Source: Rubrivivax sp.
GTDB lineage: Bacteria > Pseudomonadota > Gammaproteobacteria > Burkholderiales > Burkholderiaceae_C
Length of the DNA stretch: 64,000 nt
Direction of reading: 5' to 3'
Assembly: GCA_019635315.1 (NCBI GenBank)
Contig: JAHBZT010000001.1
Location: forward strand, 1,224,001-1,288,000
The stretch's first letter is position 1. Every line of letters starts with the position of its first letter. Shown here one piece after another: positions 59,550-64,000 of this stretch. The notes beneath the pieces are model-generated. The model searched no databases. It worked only from the letters and a program-made list of their open reading frames with translations, and was not told the origin of the DNA. A program made the translations under genes and the position numbers.

Positions 59550-62500
59550 TCAGCGCCAGCGAGCTAGCAGGCGATCGCGCAGTGCCGGACGGGCGGCCAG
59601 GCTGTCGGCCAGGTGCTGCCGCAGCGCCTCGAAGGCGGCCCCGGCTTCGGCGGCGAGGTGCTCGTCGCCCGCGGCGGCCGCCTGCGCGGCCAGTGCCTGC
59701 TGCAGCAGCATCACCAGCGGCCGCGGCGTGCGGGCATCGGCCGCGCGGTCCCGGGCCCCGTCGCGTGCGGCCCGGCCCTCGGCGCCGTCGCCGGGCCAGG
59801 CCGCCAGGCGCAACAGCGCGTGCCGGGCGCGCGCCTCCATCGCCGCGCGGGGTTCCAGGCCTTCGGCCAGCCACCGGCGCGCGGTGGCAGGGTCGCCGGC
59901 AGCCAAGGCCAGTTCGGCCCGGCACAGCCGGGCCTGGTCGCGGTCGCGCGGGTCGCGCAGCGCCTGCGGGTCGGCCGCCGGTGCCAGCACCGCGCCGGCC
60001 GCGGCGGCATCGCCCCGTTCCAGCGCCAGGCGGCAGCGGTTGAAGGCCAGCTTGGCCGCCAGCCAGCCGCCTGCCCCTCCGCCACGCGCGTCGGCTTCGG
60101 CGAGCAGGCGCTCGGCGCCGTCGAAGTCGCCGATGAAGCCGTGCACGTCCAGCGTCATCGACACCAGGTCCAGCAGCGGGTCCTTGTCGGCGTCGTCACG
60201 CGCCAGGGGCAGTGCCTCGTCGGCGAGGTCGAGCGCGGCACCGAGTTCGCCCAGCTGCCACAGCGCCTGCACGCGCATGGCGCGCAGGTAGACGCGGAAG
60301 GCCGGCCGCGCGAAGTGCGGCGACAGCGCCAGCGCCTGCCCGGTGAGCGCGAGCGCCCGCTCCGGCTCGCCGCGCTGCAGGTGGCGGTAGGCGATGTTGT
60401 TGCTGAGTTCGCGCTGCAGCGGCACCAGCCGCAGCTCGGTGGCGATGGCCAGCGCCTGCTCCAGGTCGCGGTCGCCGGAGTCGCCGTCGCCGGCGGCCCC
60501 TCGCATTGCTCCCAGGTTGGCCAGGCCGCGCGCGACCATGCGGCGGTCGCCGATGCCCTGCCAGACGGCCAGCGCGCGCTGCGCGAAGGGCAGCGCACGC
60601 TGCGGCTGCGCGCGCACGTAGTGGCTGTAGGCCAGCGTGTGCAGCAGCTGCGCCTGCAGCGTCGGCGGCAGCGCCGCGCCGCCCGGTCCGGCCAGCGCCT
60701 GCTCGGCAGCCGCCTCGGCATCGTCGATGCGGCCGAGCAGGTTGAGCGCCTGCGCACGCACGAGCAGCGCACGCGCGCGCAGCGGGTCGTCGGCGGCCAG
60801 CGCCGCGAGCGTCGCATCGGTCAGCGCCAGCGCGTCGTCGCCGCGGTTGAGCAGCGTGCACACCATCGCCTGCTCGACGTGCGCCTCGCGTGCGGCGGCG
60901 GCCGTGTCCGGCTGCGGCGACCACTGCCCGGCCAGCTGCGCCAGCTCGGCGGCCAGCGCTTGCAGGCCCGGCCGGTCGTCGCGCGAACGCAGCAGCGGCC
61001 AGCGCTGGCGCAGCAGCGCCAGGTGCTGCGCGGCGTCGGGCCCGTCGGCCAGCGCCGCCTGCCAGTGCTGTTCGGCGCTGTCGTGGCTGCCCAGCGCCAG
61101 CGCCTGCGCGGCGGCGGCCAGCCGCTGCGGCACCGCGCGCCGCGGCTCGCCGCCGTCCTCCCAGTGGCGGGCGATCTCCGCCGGCGCCAGCGCCGCGGCC
61201 TGCGCGCCCAGCGCCAGCCGGCGGTGGACCAGGCGCCGGCGCTCGGGCGTCAGCGTGGACTCCAGCGCCGACTGCACGAGGTCGTGCGCGAAGGCATAGC
61301 CGCCGCCCAGTTCGCGCAGCAGCCCGGCGGCCAGCGCCTGGTCGATGGCGTCCAGCGCCTCCAGTTCCGACAGCGCGCAGGCGCCGGCCAGCAGCGAGGG
61401 CGTGAACGGCTCGGTGGCCAGCGCCGCCGCCTCCAGCAGGCGGCGCGCGGCCGGGGCCTGGCGCGCGACGCGGGTGAGCACCGCGTCGCGCACGCTGGCC
61501 GGCAGCGGCAGCTCGCGGTAGTCGGTGGTGGCGTCGTCGAAGGGCGTGCGCCAGACGCCGTCGGCACCACGCGCCAGCAGGCCCAGCGCCTGCCAGTGGC
61601 GCAGCGTCTCGGCGACGAAGAAGGGGTTGCCGCCGGTGGCCTGCAGCAGCCGCTGCGAGAAGCGCTGCGCCTCGCCGGCGCCGGAGACGCGGCGCACCAG
61701 TTCCAGCAGCTGCGCGCCGTCCAGCGGCGCCAGCCGCAGGTGCAGCGCGCCGGCGGCGGCCAGCGTGTGCAGCATGGCGCGCGCGTCGCCGTCGAGCTCC
61801 GGGCGCAGCAGCACGATCAGCCGCGGCGCGTCGGCCGCCGGCGGCGCCAGCGCGATGGTCGCCAGCAGCGTGCGGCTGTCGGCGTCGGCCAGGTGCCAGT
61901 CGTCGATCACGATGCTGTCGAAGCTGCCGGCGGCCAGCGCCTGCCAGGCGGCGATGGCGGCCTCGTGCAGGCGGCTGCGGTCCTCGGCGGTGGCGGTGCG
62001 CGGCGCGGCCTCGCCGAGCTCGGGCAGCACATGCGCGAGCTCGGCGCCGACCCACGCGGGCAGGCCGGCGGCCGCCAGCGAAGGCCCGGCCAGCAGGCGC
62101 AGCGCCCGCTTGAAGGCGGCGTAGGGGATCTCGGCGTCGCCGGCACGGCACTGCGCCAGCGCGTAGGCGCCCTGCGCGGCGGCGAAGTCGCCGGCCAGCC
62201 GCGTCTTGCCGGTGCCGGCCTCGCCTTCGACCAGCATCACGCGGTGCCGGTCCCAGGCCGCCTGCAACGCCGCCCAGGCCTCGTCGCGACCGGTCAGCGG
62301 CAGCTCGGCGGGCCACTCCACGGGCTGCCCGGCAGCGGCGCCGGCACCCGCCGCGGGCGTGGCCAGCGACGAAGGCGCGGATGCCGCCCGAGCCGCCTGC
62401 TGGGCCAGCGCCTCGGTAGCCGCCATCGGCGCCAGGCCCAGCTCGCGCTGCAGCAGCTCGCGGCAGCGCTTGTATTGCGCCAGCGCCGCCTCGCGCCGGC

Positions 62501-63092
62501 CGGCGGCCAGGTGCAGGCGCATTGCCTCGCGGTGCAGATGCTCCTGCAGCGGGTCGTCGGCGAGCAGGGCCTCGATGCGCGCCAGCGCGGCGTCGAGCCC
62601 GCCGCGCGCCTCGTGTGCCGCCGCCGAGGCCTGCAGCGCGCGCCGGCGCAGCGCGTGCAGCTGCTCGCGCTCGGCCTGCAGCCAGTCGTCGAAGGAGGCG
62701 GTGCCGCCGAGCGCCAGGCCGTCGGCAGGCGGGCCGCGCCACAGCGCCAGCGCGGCGTCGACGTCGCGCTCGTGCGGCGACGCCGCGCCGTCGCGAAAGG
62801 TCCAGGCATCGCAGGCCAGCCGCGGCGCGCCGGCCAGCGCCAGCACGTCGCCCTCGCTGGCCAGCACGTCGCCGACCCCGGCCTCGCGCAGCCGCGCCAG
62901 TTCGCGGCGCAGGTTGCGGCGCGCCGCGGCGTCGTCGACATTCGGCCACAGCCAGCCGGCGAGGCGCGCGCGGTGCGCCGGGCCGCCCAGCGCCAGCAGC
63001 ACCAGCAGCGCGGCGAGCTTGGCCGTCGCGAGCGGCACGGCGGCGCCCTGCCGGCGCAACGTGACCGGCCCGAGCAGGGTCAGTTCGTACAT
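59550..63092 (-). CDS. Large regulator 3: BTAD (SARP-like) domain, AAA ATPase, TPR region
   Basis: The 1180-aa protein begins with a winged helix of SARP type ([16 protein letters not shown], about 1-95), where [16 protein letters not shown] is the recognition part. A BTAD domain of helical repeats follows to about residue 235 ([39 protein letters not shown]). The ATPase has Walker A GEAGTGKT (290-297) and Walker [14 protein letters not shown]. The last ~600 residues are TPR-like. It is a one-component activator of the AfsR/MalT kind. It differs in DNA-binding type from regulators 1 and 2, and no TAACCG repeats lie upstream. It is followed by the small protein and membrane protein genes. Confidence 0.88.
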   Translation of the reverse strand: MYELTLLGPVTLRRQGAAVPLATAKLAALLVLLALGGPAHRARLAGWLWPNVDDAAARRNLRRELARLREAGVGDVLASEGDVLALAGAPRLACDAWTFRDGAASPHERDVDAALALWRGPPADGLALGGTASFDDWLQAEREQLHALRRRALQASAAAHEARGGLDAALARIEALLADDPLQEHLHREAMRLHLAAGRREAALAQYKRCRELLQRELGLAPMAATEALAQQAARAASAPSSLATPAAGAGAAAGQPVEWPAELPLTGRDEAWAALQAAWDRHRVMLVEGEAGTGKTRLAGDFAAAQGAYALAQCRAGDAEIPYAAFKRALRLLAGPSLAAAGLPAWVGAELAHVLPELGEAAPRTATAEDRSRLHEAAIAAWQALAAGSFDSIVIDDWHLADADSRTLLATIALAPPAADAPRLIVLLRPELDGDARAMLHTLAAAGALHLRLAPLDGAQLLELVRRVSGAGEAQRFSQRLLQATGGNPFFVAETLRHWQALGLLARGADGVWRTPFDDATTDYRELPLPASVRDAVLTRVARQAPAARRLLEAAALATEPFTPSLLAGACALSELEALDAIDQALAAGLLRELGGGYAFAHDLVQSALESTLTPERRRLVHRRLALGAQAAALAPAEIARHWEDGGEPRRAVPQRLAAAAQALALGSHDSAEQHWQAALADGPDAAQHLALLRQRWPLLRSRDDRPGLQALAAELAQLAGQWSPQPDTAAAAREAHVEQAMVCTLLNRGDDALALTDATLAALAADDPLRARALLVRAQALNLLGRIDDAEAAAEQALAGPGGAALPPTLQAQLLHTLAYSHYVRAQPQRALPFAQRALAVWQGIGDRRMVARGLANLGAMRGAAGDGDSGDRDLEQALAIATELRLVPLQRELSNNIAYRHLQRGEPERALALTGQALALSPHFARPAFRVYLRAMRVQALWQLGELGAALDLADEALPLARDDADKDPLLDLVSMTLDVHGFIGDFDGAERLLAEADARGGGAGGWLAAKLAFNRCRLALERGDAAAAGAVLAPAADPQALRDPRDRDQARLCRAELALAAGDPATARRWLAEGLEPRAAMEARARHALLRLAAWPGDGAEGRAARDGARDRAADARTPRPLVMLLQQALAAQAAAAGDEHLAAEAGAAFEALRQHLADSLAARPALRDRLLARWR

Positions 63093-63125
63093 CGGCGCGC
63101 CGCGGGCGGACTGCCTCGCGTGGCC

Positions 63126-64000
63126 TCAGGCGGTCGGCAGCCGGTGGTCCTTGAACAGCTCGCGCAGCTTGTTCTTCTGCATCTTGCCGGTGGCGCCGAG
63201 CGGGATGGCGTCGACGAAGACCACGTCGTCGGGTGTCCACCACTTGGCGATCTTGCCCTCGTAGAAGGCGATCAACTCGTCCTTCGTCAGCTCGGCGCCC
63301 GGCTTCTTGACGACCACCAGCAGCGGGCGCTCGTCCCACTTCGGGTGCTTGGCGGCGATGCACGCGGCCATCGCGACCGCCGGGTGCGCCATCGCGATAT
63401 TCTCGAGGTCGATCGAGCCGATCCATTCGCCGCCGCTCTTGATGACGTCCTTGCTGCGGTCGGTGATCTGCATGTAGCCGTCGGCGTCGATCCTCGCGAC
63501 GTCGCCGGTCGGGAACCAGCCGTCCTCCAGCGGGTCGCCGCCCTCGTCCTTGAAATACCGGGACAGGATCCACGGCCCGCGCACGTGCAGGTCGCCGCTG
63601 GCCTCGCTGCCGAACGGGATCTCGCGGCCCTGCGGGTCGACGACCTTCATGTCCACGCCGTAGATCGCGCGGCCCTGCTTGGACATCACCTCGTAGCGCT
63701 CGTCCTGCGACAGCGCCGCGTGCTGGGCCTTGAACGAGCACACGGTGCCCAGCGGGCTCATCTCGGTCATGCCCCAGGCGTGCAGCACGTGCACGCCGTA
63801 CTTGTCGCCGAAGGTGCGGATCATTGCCGGTGGGCAGGCCGAGCCGCCGATCACCGTGCGCTTCATGGTGCTGAACTTCAGGCCGTGGCCCTCGACATGC
63901 GCGAGCAGCCCCTGCCAGACGGTGGGCACGCCGGCCGACAGCGTGACGCCCTCGGACTCGAACAGCTCGTACAGGCTCTTGCCGTCCAGCCCCGGGCCGG
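63126..64000 (-). CDS. Fatty-acid-CoA ligase (N-terminal part beyond the window)
   Basis: The C-terminal ~290 residues of an AMP-forming acyl-CoA ligase are present. It has [17 protein letters not shown] at the adenylate site, [36 protein letters not shown] and the hinge [13 protein letters not shown] with the C-terminal [15 protein letters not shown] lysine. This is the medium/long-chain branch (3-methylmercaptopropionyl-CoA ligase-like). The frame stays open to the right edge. It lies 33 bases upstream of regulator 3 on the same strand. Confidence 0.9.
   Translation of the reverse strand, partial: GPGLDGKSLYELFESEGVTLSAGVPTVWQGLLAHVEGHGLKFSTMKRTVIGGSACPPAMIRTFGDKYGVHVLHAWGMTEMSPLGTVCSFKAQHAALSQDERYEVMSKQGRAIYGVDMKVVDPQGREIPFGSEASGDLHVRGPWILSRYFKDEGGDPLEDGWFPTGDVARIDADGYMQITDRSKDVIKSGGEWIGSIDLENIAMAHPAVAMAACIAAKHPKWDERPLLVVVKKPGAELTKDELIAFYEGKIAKWWTPDDVVFVDAIPLGATGKMQKNKLRELFKDHRLPTA

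Noticed and set aside
63093-63125. TAACCG-type operator in front of regulator 3
   Set aside because: The 33-base gap contains no TAACCG or AAGGAC words, and regulator 3 has a different DNA-binding domain.

Overview
The window is very GC-rich DNA with dense, tightly packed genes. Its gene content suggests a betaproteobacterium of the order Burkholderiales, probably in the Rubrivivax/Leptothrix/Ideonella neighbourhood. Supporting signs are the slmA-pdeM pair, dusB-fis-purH and ruvC, argB, phasin and PHA-associated proteins, PEP-CTERM proteins, and a short double-hairpin intergenic repeat that I recall from this order. I saw no rRNA, tRNA, transposase, integrase or CRISPR array. Both edges cut genes: a DUF815 ATPase on the left and an acyl-CoA ligase on the right.

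Layout. 1-7254: housekeeping and metabolic genes (ATPase, PdeM, SlmA, pyrimidine nucleotidase, ArgB, a CusF-like copper protein, a quinone-reductase-like enzyme, an MFS transporter). 7251-24974: an accessory region built around two large paralogous regulators (OmpR/PhoB-type winged helix, AAA ATPase, helical repeats). Each diverges from a tiny protein gene and then from runs of secreted or membrane proteins of unknown function, including a beta-helix protein and two PEP-CTERM-type proteins. Three promoters in this region share one architecture: 11-bp phased direct repeats of TAACCG, then AAGGAC, 18 bases, and CAGACT or GACACT. This looks like one regulon and is the most interesting signal in the window. 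24985-32034: a signal-peptide protein without a normal start codon, a two-domain fatty acyl-CoA reductase, a phasin, a patatin-like lipase and an M32 carboxypeptidase. 32823-41403: YqaA, dusB-fis, purH, an acyltransferase, a degenerate CdsA-like protein, ruvC and a dienelactone hydrolase. Two copies of a ~530-bp element made of interleaved inverted repeats lie at 32211 and 38489. 41541-57970: a 49-aa exported peptide, a MoxR-like AAA ATPase, a type Vd patatin autotransporter, two peptidase-like genes, a molybdopterin oxidoreductase, a PHA-system protein, glutathione peroxidase, acyl-CoA-binding protein, wax ester synthase, a hydroxypyruvate isomerase-like enzyme and two methyltransferases. 58027-64000: a third large regulator (BTAD type) with another tiny protein and a membrane protein, then the acyl-CoA ligase.

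How the genes work together. A lipid-storage theme runs through the window: acyl-CoA ligase, acyl-CoA-binding protein, fatty acyl-CoA reductase and wax ester synthase could make wax esters or triglycerides, next to PHA granule proteins. The second theme is signal-responsive control of an envelope or exported protein set by large ATPase regulators. Functions are assigned from recognised motifs and remembered families. No database search was run.
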